Below are positions 22,524-33,398 of a stretch of 64,000 nt of DNA, piece after piece. The DNA lies in assembly GCF_023065955.2 (NCBI RefSeq), contig NW_026622874.1, positions 31,757,772 through 31,821,771 on the forward strand, read 5' to 3'. A program made the position numbers and the translations under genes. Source of the stretch: Ursus arctos. Lineage: Eukaryota; Chordata; Mammalia; Carnivora; Ursidae. The notes below the pieces were generated by a model. The model saw only the letters and a list, made by a program, of their open reading frames with translations, had not been told where the DNA came from and did not search any database. Numbering within the stretch: position 1 is the stretch's first letter; every line of letters starts with the position of its first letter.

Positions 22524-22741
22524 AAGAATGCTGTTGGGGTGCCTGGGTGGCTCAGTCAGTCAAGCATCCGACTCTTGATTTCGGCTCAGGTCACCATCTC
22601 AGGGTTGTGAGAGCGAGCCCGGCATCGGGTTCAATGCTCAGCGCAGAGTCTGCTTGTCCTTCTCCTTCTGCCCCTCCCCCTGCTCGCTCTCTCTCTCATG
22701 AATAAATAAAATCTTAAAAAAAAAAAAAAGAATGCTGTTGG
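22524..22741 (+). mobile_element. Can-SINE with perfect target duplications
   Basis: Sense carnivoran SINE, body 22538-22727, beginning GGTGCCTGGGTGGCTCAG and ending AATAAATAAAATC plus an A run. The 14-base duplication AAGAATGCTGTTGG is exact at 22524-22537 and 22728-22741. Confidence 0.95.
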
Positions 22742-24755
22742 ATGACATCTATAAAGGAGAGTTCTAGGTTCTCAGAACAGGCTTGACCCCTGACAAAAGT
22801 AGGAGAAAGAGGTTCGCCCATGGTCTTCTCTGCTTCGTTGTCCCTCGAGTGTCAAATGCCAACTCTCGGGCTCAGCATCCCTGAGTCACATGGTTGAATT
22901 CTTAAAGGATAAGAAGAGGAAGAAGGGTTTTGCAGGTGTGCCTCTCCCTCACATTTAGGAAGGGACTGCTTCAGAAAGATACAGCTTCCTTGCTGAGCGG
23001 CTAAGTATTGAGGCAGAGTCTGCAAAAACACTTCCTGGGACTACTCTAAAGAAGACACGAGCTCTGAATGGAGTTAGGTTCCCTTCACGAAGGTTTTGCC
23101 AACTCCGAATCACATGACGCCATAATCCTGCCCTATAGGCCGGTTTGCACAGGCTTGTGGGAAAATGCAGCCGCATGTAGTTAATGGGAGAAGTAGGGTC
23201 TTGACCAGTGTGGTTGAAGATAAAATTTAAGAGCTTAAAGAATAGGTAAGAAAAGGGGGGGGGGATTATTTCACAATAATCTCAATCCGTAGAAATCCTA
23301 AATCCACAAATGTGCAGAACCACCAAGCGCAGTCCATAAGGTGTCCAAATAGCTTCATTTCAGTTTTGCCAGAGAGCCAGCACGTAGATTAAATAAGGTC
23401 TATGGCCTCTTCCAGCCTGAATTTGTCACTTTTGTTCCTGGCCCAATCTGGCCTCATTTATACAAAGCTGGTTATTTCTGCCTCCTCTGCTCTCGCTCCT
23501 GTGCTCTCGACCTAGCAGTTGGCAGACCCTGCTCACCAGAGACACGGTCCAGGTAGGAGGTGCTGGGGACTGATACTCACACGTCGGGTCTCTGTTACAA
23601 GAAGCTTGACCATTCACTATCTCGTGTGAGTAAACGACACTGGCCACACCTCGGGAAGGATTCAGGGATTCAAGAGCATGACACTCCGTATTGGCTGCTT
23701 GCCTTTCAGCAGCTACACCTGCCGCTGGGGGAGGGCAGGGGCCTTATTTGGGAATTGTACCGGCCAACACACCGGATCAAGGGGTTTTTGTTTTTGTTAT
23801 TTTAGCAGTGAAATCTTGGCACTAGAGTGTAGCAGATCCTGGCTGTGGTTTGCCTATGACTTTTCTAGATAAATTCAGCAGACCGAGGCTGATACTTGCC
23901 ATGGAAATAACAGAAGGACGAATACTTGTAGTGCACAGGTTGTCAGAGGTAATTAGAGCTCAGATTCCTCGGATTTTCTCTTCCTCTGCGCTAGTCCTCT
24001 GTTTTCACGCCTACCCCATGGTAGCAGGTGCTGAGGGCACTGAGCCCGGAGGCCTTGGAGCTTTTCGGAGGTTTCTGACTTAGGATAATGTGTAAGAGTT
24101 CCACTTTCCCCTACAGCTCCCACGTTGGATCCATCATTCAAAACCCAAATTGCAAAATCAAAATAAATTAATTTCTGCAGAACATAACATTGACAACCAA
24201 CTCAAAACCAAACTCCACTCTTGGTTACATGTCAATTCATTTTGTGTGGGATGTGGGCGCATTTTCATACCTTTAATGTGATGTGGAATGTGATCGCTCA
24301 AATAAGCTTACCTGGGGCCTCTGGAAGATTACAGCACCCTTCCCTGTAGCTTTGGGAAGGCTCCAGCCCCTTACAGAGCCAGGACGCTCACCAGGCCATC
24401 AGCAGTTTCTCCTGGGCCTGTGCTCCCAACACTGGGTGGCAGCACGGAACTTTCTAAGCTCCTTCCAGAGTCTGAATGCAAACCTGAGCAATTCCACCTT
24501 AAGAAGGGCCAGGCACAGAACCACGCAAAAAGTGTACTAATTCTTGGACGTGGCTAATCTCTATAATTCGCCCGATTGCAGATACAAGTGACAGCTGCAA
24601 TAGGGGTGATGTGCTCTCATTCGCTGTGCCACCAGGATGCTATTTCGAATCTTCCTGAGATTAGAAAGAGGATTGCAATTGCCCCCAGGGCTCTGCCATG
24701 TAATTTTTATCAGTCTTGATCCGCGAGTCCCCTCCCCCAGCAGCGCGTGTGTTTC
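22742..24755. other. Unassigned non-coding DNA
   Basis: About 2 kb with no gene and no confident repeat. A run of ten G residues at 23255-23264 is the only simple tract. Chance frames up to 95 codons show no family resemblance. Confidence 0.5.
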
Positions 24756-24778
24756 CGTGTGTGTACGCGCGCATGTGT
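24756..24778. other. Alternating purine-pyrimidine tract (Z-DNA prone)
   Basis: Twenty-three bases alternate perfectly between pyrimidine and purine, including TACGCGCGCATG. Such tracts favour left-handed DNA under supercoiling (established knowledge). Whether it does so here is inference. Confidence 0.6.
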
Positions 24779-25214
24779 CTGTGTGATGACCCGGTCCATG
24801 ATGGGATGTAAGGGTCCCGAGGATCGCATGGTCCATTTTTCCTACCACTGGACTCTATTTCCAAATTTACCCCCAGTTCCAAGACTCTTTCCTTTGTTAC
24901 TCCTTGGACTCAGGGAAGCAGGGTCAGCTTCGTGGACACCCGGCCTGTTCAGCTGAATAGGGTCCAGCGCTCAGCAGGTGCCTGGTTTTGGTTAATCCTC
25001 TGTTATTGCTGTGTTAAAATTCTTAATACTTTTTGAACAAGGGCTCCTGCACTTTCACTTTGCAGTGGGCCCCATACACAAAGGAGCCGGTCCTTCCCTG
25101 TGGAGAAGTGTGGCCGGAGGTAGATCGCTCTCAACTCCCATTTTCTCAGCCTCATTTTAGGGACTGTCTGGACTTAGAACTGAGAATGCAAAAGCATGGG
25201 CATTTGGTCAGACC
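24779..25214. other. Unassigned non-coding DNA
   Basis: No gene or confident repeat seen. Confidence 0.45.
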
Positions 25215-25415
25215 TACTTGCATGCTGGTTGGAAGCCTGCCACTTAACTGCCCATGTGACCTGGAGGACATTTGTTGTTGTCCTTGGCAAGTTCTCCTCC
25301 TCTGTCGAAAGGGTCCCATTGTCCTCACGTCATCGGGTGTGGTCTTAAAGGCTTAGAATACATGCAGAGTGGCCTGGCACATTGCAGACATTTGATAAAT
25401 ATTGCTTGCCTCTTT
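25215..25415 (+). repeat. MIR SINE
   Basis: Sense MIR order: AGCCTGCCACTTAACTGCCC, ATGTGACCTGGAGGACAT, CCTTGGCAAGTTCTCCTCCT, GAGTGGCCTGGCACATTGCA and TTTGATAAATATTG. Confidence 0.7.
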
Positions 25416-27714
25416 TCCCCATCACTGCTGGAAGTCTGCATCGATTCCTTTCAATTCACCTTCCTTACCCAGAATAGCTAGCTCTAGTGAAAGCTTGGTT
25501 TCACTTTCAATGGAGCAAGTATAAGGCAAGTGTTCAGTCCACAGCCCAACTCCCTGTAAGCTGAAAGCAATTTCCCATTGCGTTCAGGTCTCCGTTCTGA
25601 GAAAGAGATGCATGGCCACACTGTGGTTATGATTTCTGCACCGCAGGAAAAGCTGGCTTTACAGAGCCACCTACGGTTTGGGGAGTCACTCAAGAGACCT
25701 GATGAAATGCCATCTTCCAGGAACTGCTCCTGTACTAATTGGCTTCATATGCTGTATGTCGATAGGGCCTTTTTCTCCAAGGATCTGTGGACACTTGGCA
25801 AACAACGCCTGCCTTGATACCTGTGCGATTAACACGTTTGTGTCCCCAGCTGGATGGGGCGTGGAAAGGCCCTGGGTCCTGGGCTTGCCTCTGCTCAGGA
25901 CTTTTGTGTGGTCTGGAACAACTTTTCCGGACTTCAGTTACTTCGGGTCAATAATTTCTGTTTGACCTCAGGAATCCTATGAAGACGAAATAGTCCCACA
26001 GTGGAAACACATTTTAAAAAGTAGGAACAAGCTCACAACACCAAGAATGGCAGTATTACATTTAGACACTTATGTTCAAGTCCAAATCCAGTGCTATACC
26101 GAATAATAAGCTTTTGTAGGCATTGAAATTTCCTGCTGCTAAAACTGGGGTCAGATGTCCATGAGGCAGATGGGAAATCCCTTTGAACACTGAGAAAATT
26201 GACTCTATAATACTGTTCTACGTGCATGCAGTCCATTCGCACACAGCTAACAAAATTCTGTGCAGACACCAGAGGCTCAATTTCTCACTGGAACTTCCAG
26301 ACCCTCCTTGATCACTCTGATGTCAGAGTGATTTTTCCCCCATCTGAATTTTATAACTTTCAATACCCATCAAAGTCATGTGGCCCTGAATCAGCCCAAC
26401 TTGGTTTGCCATTTGTGACTTGTAACCTAGCCCTTCGTTCTCATGTTGATGCTGAACTCACATGGGGTGAAGTAGATATCTGTCACCCACTACCCAGCAC
26501 AGTGCTTTGTAGGGCCCCGATAGTGACTGTCAGCAGAGAAGGACTTTGCAGGCTTTATGTAACCGCCAGGAGCCAGGTAAGAGAACCACCTTTGGGTAGC
26601 CCCTCTGTGTGGTCTGAGCTAAGTCTGCCATCAAAGAATGTATTTCCTCTCCCAGACTGATGTTAATGTAGCCTTTAATCTGCAAAGTTATTAGTAAATG
26701 CAGCCACTTCTGGTGATTTAGTCATATAAAGGATTCTTGGTGACTCGTATGGGAAAGTTTATCAAAATTATAAAAAAAAAAACTCTTTCAAAAAAGCCAA
26801 AATGCGTTCTCCTATTAAAAATCAGAAAGCTCTTTGATAGGAGTATTGAGAGAATAAGGTTGTAGTTTTGAAATATCTGCAGCTTCTCACTGGTAAAACA
26901 AATGACAGCTCAGATCTTGGACTGCTTTGTCATTAGAATTCAATTTCTATTTCTGTATTTTACATCTGTGTAGTTCTTAGTTTTTCAGCTTATCCCTCCC
27001 CACCAGCTTGCACAGTCCTTTCTCAGACATCATACAAGGAATGAAACTGACATTGTAATTACTCATCGCTAAAGATTGATACTATCTCTCATTTAATGAA
27101 AGGAGAGAACTATTTACAATATTGATTAAGAGATGAACATGGTGTGTATCTGGTAGGTTTCAGGAAGAGAAGGGAATAGACCTCAAGCCATCTGTCCCTG
27201 ACTAATCAATCTGGTCTAATAATTAAGGCCACAGTCCTGCAGTCTTTTTTTTTTTTTTTTCAAGTTGGCCTCTGGAAGGGAGCCTGGCATCTCATGGCAT
27301 TAAATGGCTTCTGAGGCAAAAGGCCAATTTTCTTCTAGCCCCAAATCACGAATTCCCTTCAGCATTACAACCCTCCAACTCTTCATTCAAATTGCCTCTC
27401 TTCCTTGCAGAAGGAGGGTGACCTTGACCCGTTCCATAGCTCTCGACTCTGCTACAGAGCTGGAGCTGAATATGTCATTGAAACCTCTCACCGGGGAGGG
27501 GGAGGAATAAGCAATCTCTATTTTAGGTTGAGGCTTTCTGAAAGCTATAAAGCTAATGATCCCTAGAAGCAGCTTGACTTCACTCTGAAGCTTTGAATAA
27601 TCTACTTCTGGTGGTAAAAAGAAGCTACAGTAAGTCATTTAGTCCATCCCTCTGTCTCTGGGCTGGATTATGTATTAAAAGTTCCAGAAAGGTGGAGTCA
27701 TAATGATCCTTAGG
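25416..27714. other. Unassigned non-coding DNA
   Basis: About 2.3 kb without a gene. It has a T run at 27246-27260, an A run near 26772 and a weak MIR-like scrap near 25895-25975. A 144-codon frame at 26226-26660 lacks any recognisable domain. Confidence 0.5.
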
Positions 27715-27885
27715 CTTGATAGCACTTTAGTGTTTACCAAGCATTTTATATACATCATTTCATTTACCACTTTTCCCAAATACTTCAAATTAGTTATTAC
27801 TGTCTCTGTTGTACAAAGCAGATGGAAGGTCAGAGAGGTTGGGACTAGCTGAAAGTCACGCTGCTTGTAAGTGCCAGTTCCTGGG
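27715..27885 (-). repeat. MIR SINE
   Basis: Antisense MIR: AAGCATTTTATATACATCAT, TCATTTACCACTTTTCCC, AGATGGAAGGTCAGAGAGG and GTCACGCTGCTTGTAAGTG. Confidence 0.7.
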
Positions 27886-28184
27886 CATGGACCTTGTCCA
27901 ATGTCCTTTCTACACCATTACTGCATCAAGCTATCTGGCAGATTTTGGTTTTCCCCAGGCAAGGAAATTTCTACCACTTCCTTTTAGGTCCACCAGCCCT
28001 CATGGATGACTATTGCCGATTCCTCCTGTACCTAAGCCTGCCTCCTTTGTTCTCTTCTGATCTAATGCAAATGGGTTTCCATCTTTTAAAGAATAATCTT
28101 AGACTGACCTGCAGTTGATAAGAGCTATCCTCATGGTCCATCTTCTCTAGGTTGAATATGCCAAGCATCTTTGGCGTCTTCTTT

Positions 28185-28350
28185 CGCTGGCTTGGGAGTC
28201 AACCAGTTCTGCCATTGGACAAGTCATTCAACCAACATATCTTTTCTCACCTGTAATAAGGGGATAATGTCACATAGCTCACAGGGTTGTTGGGAGGAAT
28301 AGCTCAGGAACTACACAGGAAGTGCACATATGAGATGCACAACAAATCAA
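28185..28350 (+). repeat. MIR SINE
   Basis: Sense MIR: GTTCTGCCATTGGACAAGTC, ATTCAACCAACATATCTTTT, CACCTGTAATAAGGGGATAA and AGCTCACAGGGTTGTTGGGA. Confidence 0.75.
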
Positions 28351-29064
28351 TATAGTTACATTATTTTTGTGCTCTTTCCTACCTTTCCTTTAGCTTTTGT
28401 CATTGTCCTTGGAGATCCCCGGAGAGACGTCTTACTCCCCCACTTAGGGGTATAGATTGGTAGCCTGGCACTTTTCTAAGAAAGGGACTCTACTTTCGAT
28501 AAACCTCCCGTAACAAATCATGGAGATAATCCTAGAAATACTTAAGGAGCACACCAGAGGTTAGCAGTCCCTCTGCTGACTCAAGGCCTTTTATTCTTGT
28601 ATTATCCATGTGCACCAATTATAGGCCCAAAACACAGCCAGGAGGCGCCACCTAACAGCATTTGATTTATTAGTTTTATTAAACATAGATGCCTTTAATG
28701 TGGAGTTGTTTGTAGCCTGGGCTGGATTTCTAGGTACTTTATCGCATCTCTTGGCCAATGTATGAATTATCTTCAAAGGACACGACTTTTGCTTTTTATC
28801 ACACTTTCTCTCCAACTACCAAGGAAGAGGTCACTTGGGAGACACATCCTTTCATGGCAAGAAAGTAGCCTCGTAGATCAAACGTGTGTTTGTTCTGGAA
28901 TGGCGAAGCAGCGAGGCCAGGCCTGGAGGAGGGGCTGACATTGCTCAGAAATCCTCATCAATCACTCACCAAATGGGACCCCCAGGGAAAGGCTTTGCTG
29001 GGAGATGAGTCTAGGGAATGGAGGGAGTGGAAGGAGGGAGTGCTATACGCTGGGTAGCACATCT
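28351..29064. other. Unassigned non-coding DNA
   Basis: No gene is seen. It contains the CTCF-like motif at 28635 and otherwise unremarkable sequence. Confidence 0.45.
28635..28649 (+). promoter_or_regulatory. Candidate CTCF motif
   Basis: CAGCCAGGAGGCGCC matches the CTCF core pattern CCASYAGRKGGCRSY at 12 of 15 positions, in plus orientation and in repeat-free sequence. The match is moderate; occupancy is unknown. Confidence 0.3.
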
Positions 29065-29210
29065 GCTTTGGGCCCAGAGAGGGTTTCAAATTCTATATCT
29101 GCAATATACTAGTTTAGAGGCAAATCAGTGATTATCCTGAGCCTCAGAGACCTTATCTCTAAAATGGGATTAATACTAGCTTTCTCCTGGCATTCTTGTA
29201 AGCCCCTATG
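29065..29210 (+). repeat. MIR SINE
   Basis: Sense MIR: GGGTTTCAAATTCTATATCT, CCTGAGCCTCAGAGACCTTA, TCTCTAAAATGGGATTAATA and a degraded tail. Confidence 0.75.
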
Positions 29211-29607
29211 AGATTTCTGACCAAGGTGAATTTGCTTCCCCTTCCTTTTGCTAATTACAGCCTCACCTGAGGGTCTGAACCTTGTGAGTTGGTGTTGCTG
29301 AAGGAGAACTTGGTGGGAGGGCCTGGAACCTTTGTTTCATTGTGGTTTGATGTTCAACACTTACCTTCTTCCGGCTTTCTCTATCACATGGTAAGTTGCA
29401 TCAAAGCAGTGCCCCTATTTTTATTCATTTCTGACTTTCCCCCAGCACCTAGCACACAGAACAGAGGGTCAGAAAATGTTATTAAGATAAAGTCAAATGG
29501 ACTCTTTTTTGCACCTCTGTGATGGTTTTGTTTAGTTTTTGTCTGGCCCAGCAGACTCTTGTGGAAGATTCCAAGTGTGTTGGCTGCTGATATTAGCTTT
29601 TGAGTTC

Positions 29608-29722
29608 CAGGCAATAGCCTGGTGTTTTGGAAAGAACACTAAGTGGTGAATTAAGGGACCAAGGGTCCTGGCCTCACCTGAGTGGGCTTGAATTTTGACT
29701 CTGTGTGACCTTGGAAATGTTA
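29608..29722 (+). repeat. MIR SINE, 5' half (split copy)
   Basis: Sense MIR head region up to CTGTGTGACCTTGGAAATG. It continues at 30251 with GTGACTTAACCTCTCTGG after an LTR insertion, so the two halves are one MIR copy. Confidence 0.65.
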
Positions 29723-30250
29723 TGTTGGAGAGGAAAAATTTTTCCTCTACTCTTCCTGCTTCTTTAGCTGGTCCAATAATCAAAGTAACATAAGGCAAAT
29801 TAATATGAGAAAAACAATTTTAATTATGTACATATGGGGACCCCATAAGAATATAAAGCCCACAGACAATCAGGCAATTGAGGTTTATATGTCATTCTTA
29901 GCTAAAGAGACAGGGTTAGGGGTCTGAGACTTCAAAAGTGAGGAAGACAATTCACAGGAAGTTGGGAAGAACAAATGTTTGGTAAGCAAGTGTTCGCCAT
30001 GCCATGCAAAGACAATGGGACACACCGAGGAATTTGATATCCCCCAGCTTACCACACCTAGCCCATATGTTTTGTGGTTCCTTCTGGTGATAACACTCTT
30101 CCAGGAGCAGGTCCTCTATCTGAATCTTTTAGACAGTTAAGCAGGAGGTAAAATCTCTTCCTGAGTCTTTTGGGACTTGATTGACTTCAGCTCAAAATAA
30201 TCAACATGCCAAGTGGCATATTTGGGGGAGACTTGTTCTGAACCCTGTCA
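29723..30250 (+). mobile_element. Solo LTR-like element inserted in an MIR
   Basis: A 528-base block begins TGTTGGAGAGG, ends CCTGTCA (TG...CA as in LTRs) and precisely splits a MIR between two adjacent bases of its core. Flanking GTTA and GTGA could be a diverged short target duplication. It holds no retroviral gene. The family is an old mammalian LTR that I cannot name with confidence; strand follows the TG...CA reading and is arbitrary. Confidence 0.5.
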
Positions 30251-30415
30251 GTGACTTAACCTCTCTGGATCATGATTTCCTTATCCAAGAAATGATGATA
30301 ATAATATTTATCTTATAAGGTTATTGTGCAGATTAAATGAGTTACTATATTTAAAACCTTAGAACAGTGCCCAGCCCATAGTGAATGCTGTCTGTGTTGC
30401 TGCTGTTATTACTTC
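30251..30415 (+). repeat. MIR SINE, 3' half (split copy)
   Basis: GTGACTTAACCTCTCTGGAT, TTCCTTATCCAAGAAATGAT, TAAGGTTATTGTGCAGATTA, AACAGTGCCCAGCCCATAG and TGAATGCTG form the sense MIR core and tail. Confidence 0.8.
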
Positions 30416-30417
30416 TA

Positions 30418-30650
30418 CTCCTGCCACTATTTCTTTTTTTTTTTTTAAGATTTTATTTATTTATTTGACAGAGATAGAGACAGCCAGCGAGAGAGGGAAC
30501 ACAAGCAGGGGGAGTGGGAGAGGGAGAAGCAGGCTCCTAGCGGAGGAGCCTGATGTGGGGCTCGATCCTATAACGCCGGGATCACACCCTGAGCCGAAGG
30601 CAGACGCTCAACCGCTGTGCCACCCAGGCACCCCTCCTGCAACTATTTCT
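30418..30650 (-). mobile_element. Can-SINE (SINEC1-type) with target duplications
   Basis: Full-length antisense SINE, body 30435-30633, with the arctoid-type block GACAGCCAGCGAGAGAGG. The 17-base duplication CTCCTGCCACTATTTCT (one mismatch on the right) is at 30418-30434 and 30634-30650. It landed at the 3' end of the split MIR. Confidence 0.95.
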
Positions 30651-31639
30651 AATCAGCTATGTCAGCTGATGTGATGTTGAACAGGGTTCAACTCTTTTCC
30701 AGCTATAATATTCTGTGACTTTGATGAGTCTAGAGCGAGTAAAAAAGACCAAGAAATGGGGGAACAAAAAAAGCAAGACAAAACAGAGCTTATGTGCCAG
30801 TGGCCTGCAGCTGTGGTACCGGGCTCAGCATGTATGTGAGTTCCTGATGGTGCTATCACCTAGACCTCTGATGATAACACTTGTCAGGTATTTGTCCTGG
30901 GTTGATTGCTGAAGTTAATAGACCGAGTCCTGTGACACACTTAGCAGATAAGCTCTTCTGACTTACAGAAATGGAAACTCATAAATACTGAAATAAATTC
31001 CAACTCCTTGAAACTGGCAATAAACCTCAAAGATGAGAGTCGAGGTGGGAGCTTCTGTCCCAGGAATGTTCTAGAGAGTTGCAGATTGTGAGGCTGAGGC
31101 TTAAACATGGGGCCAGAATTGTTCAGGTTTTGTTATTCCAAGCAGTTTTCTACCTTGAGGGGGGAATGGACCAGCAATAGAAGAGAGGCTTAGCTGTCAT
31201 TTTTTGGCCTTTAGCTCATTCTGTCATCAAATACTTAATACTTTGGTAAATATGATATGCAGGATGGGGTGATGGAAGCAGATGGGCTTGACAAAGCTTC
31301 TTGCTTTAAGCAACAACTGTCTTCAGGATGGATGGACCCTCAGAGGAATAGCAGAACTAGATACCTACCATGGAGTTGTGGAATGCAGCCCCAGGAGAAA
31401 CACCTACCAAGGAGAGAAGCATTTATAACTTTTGTGGGGTGGGGTAAGGAGAGAGTAATTTATTGCTGACAAAAGAATATTTTTCTTCCATCAAAAAGAG
31501 AATTTATTGTCTGTGTAATGTATGGAGTATCCAGACTGGAAAAGCAACATTTTGTGAGAGATGCTTTGCCTGCTAACATCCACTCCAGACACCAGAATTA
31601 TTTAAAAAATCAAAATAAACATTTTTCTTTAAAATGAAT
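30651..31639. other. Unassigned non-coding DNA
   Basis: About 1 kb with no gene and no confident repeat. Confidence 0.5.
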
Positions 31640-31890
31640 ACAGGCTATTGTAGAAAATTTATGCATGGAAAAATTAAGATCTTTCATAATCTGACCACCA
31701 AAGATAGTCAATTAGCATTTTGTTGTAATTCTATGTATTTTCTGTAATCTTTAAACATGGTTCAAAATGGCACATAACATAAACATTTTCATTCTAACCC
31801 TAAATCTAACAATTAGGCATAAGCATTTCCATGTTATTAGAAAGGTTCATAAAATTATTGCGATGAGGTTATAACATTCTGTTTGTTTCT
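31640..31890 (+). repeat. Possible ancient L1M 3' UTR remnant
   Basis: GTAGAAAATTTATGCATGG, TTTCATAATCTGACCACCAA and AGTCAATTAGCATTTTGTTG resemble the old L1 3' UTR block TAGAAAATTTAGAAAATACA...ATAATCCCACCAC. Weak match. Confidence 0.3.
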
Positions 31891-31924
31891 ATACTGGAAT
31901 TTACGAAACCATCGTAATGCTGGC

Positions 31925-32165
31925 AAACACTTCATGTCACTTGTGATGTGCCAGATACCGTTCCAAGAGTTTTACACTAACTCATTTAATTCCCAAAACA
32001 ACACTATAAGGCTTACATGGAAGATCGCTTATTTTATAGATGAAGAAATTGAGAGGTTAAGTTGCTGGCCACAGGTCACTCAGCTGTTGAGCAATGGGGC
32101 CAAGACTGGAACGAGGCAGTCGGTGTTCTCTCTTACAGCTCCTCTAAACTATTCAGCTACTTTAC
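31925..32165 (-). repeat. MIR SINE, nearly full length
   Basis: Antisense MIR in order: TGATGTGCCAGATACCGTTC, AACTCATTTAATTCCCAAAA, ATAGATGAAGAAATTGAGAG, AGGTCACTCAGCTGTTGAGC and GGGGCCAAGACTGGAACGAG. Confidence 0.85.
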
Positions 32166-32187
32166 TACTGTCAACCCTCAGATTATA

Positions 32188-32296
32188 GCACTCCTCCTCC
32201 TCCTCCCCCTCCTCCCCCTCCTCCTCCTTCCCCTCCTCCTCCTCTTCTTCTTCTTCCTCTTCTTCCTCTTTTTTTCTCTTCTGTTTCTTCTTTAAA
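32188..32296. repeat. Polypyrimidine tract, (CCT)n/(CTT)n
   Basis: Over 100 bases that are almost purely C and T, grading from CTCCTC-type to CTTCTT-type units. It starts right after the MIR. The Leu/Phe-only frame through it is an artefact. Such tracts can form triplex (H-) DNA. Confidence 0.9.
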
Positions 32297-33180
32297 TAAA
32301 ATTGCTGTAAAGCAAGTGTCCTCTTTGCCTTACAAGTGAGAGCTTGGGCTGCTGAACCCAGGCAGGCTCCTGGCGCTCAGGCTGGATGCAGGGATGGAGG
32401 GGCTGCCCAGCCCAGTGGGCTGCTAGGTTTGTGAGAGACAGAATTTTGCAGACAAATCCCAACATGAGAGCCAGACTGTGGTGGAGTCAAAATTAGAACA
32501 CTGTTTTCTGACTCTTTCCTGCTCTCTTTTTCTTTCTACTACTTTATGTAAAAAGACACACAAAGTCTTTTCTTCGTAAGGAGAGACAATGAAATCTCTT
32601 TAGAAAATGGGTGTCTGGAATGAATCTTTTGTGGGCAGAAACTATGGGATATTCATTATGGCAAATTATTTTCTTCTTATTTCCATATTTATGTCTTGGC
32701 TTAGCAAGTAGCAGGCTCTTTTGAGCCTTGTAAGTACTGGGAGGGGTTTTGCACCCTTCTCTTTGCCTTGGCAGCTGACAGTTGGATGCCGGCAGATTGG
32801 GGACATAGGGTAACGGGCAGGAGACAGGCATGGCTCCACTCCTGTCAAGCCTTCTCCCTGCCCTTCCTCCTGACCTTGATCTCCTGCAAGAAGATCTAGA
32901 TGTCCATCTGTCCCTTGGGGCCTTGAACACTGTGGGTTCAGTAAGGTGTGTGGCAGACCAGGCTCTTCTTGGAGGCCACTCTTCAGACCCCAGCTCCCTC
33001 ATCTGAGCCCTGGGGACTAAGTGTGACGGAAGATAGGATGAAGACTGATCTTGACAACCACAAATCTGAGGTCCTGCAGTCCAGGTTCGTCAACGGATAA
33101 ATTTATATTTGGATTTCCCTGAGCCTGTAGTGCCTAGCTCTCGAGTGGTTTAGAATGCACAGGAAGATGTGTGTGATTAA
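32297..33180. other. Unassigned non-coding DNA
   Basis: No gene is supported. A 152-codon antisense frame at 32544-33002 has a basic, low-complexity N-terminal part and no recognisable family. Confidence 0.5.
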
Positions 33181-33191
33181 AAGTCCTTTTA

Positions 33192-33398
33192 GGGGCGCCT
33201 GGGTGGCTCAGTCGGTTAAGTGTCTGCCTTTGGTTCAGGTCATGATCTCAGGGTCCTAGGGTCGAGCCCAGCATCAGGCTTCCAGCTCAGCCATGAGTCT
33301 GCTTGTCCCTTTCCCTCTGTCCCTCCCTCTGCTCATGCTCTGTCTCTGTCTTAGATAAATAAATAAAAACATCTTAAAAAAAGAAAACAACAAAAAAC
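33192..33398 (+). mobile_element. Can-SINE, sense
   Basis: Begins GGGGCGCCTGGGTGGCTCAG and carries an intact-looking tRNA-like B box region (GGGTCGAGCCC). It ends with the AGATAAATAAATAAAAACATC tail variant. Clear target duplications are not visible, so it is probably older than the 10.3 and 30.5 kb copies. Confidence 0.9.

Noticed and set aside
26226..26660. 144-codon plus-strand frame
   Set aside because: No domain, signal or repeat-free conservation evidence; length is within chance for 64 kb on six frames.
32062..32295. Frame ending in a long Leu/Phe-only stretch
   Set aside because: It is simply the translation of the polypyrimidine tract.
32544..33002. 152-codon antisense frame with a basic N-terminal segment
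   Set aside because: The composition changes abruptly along the frame and no known motif is present. No promoter or splice context supports it.
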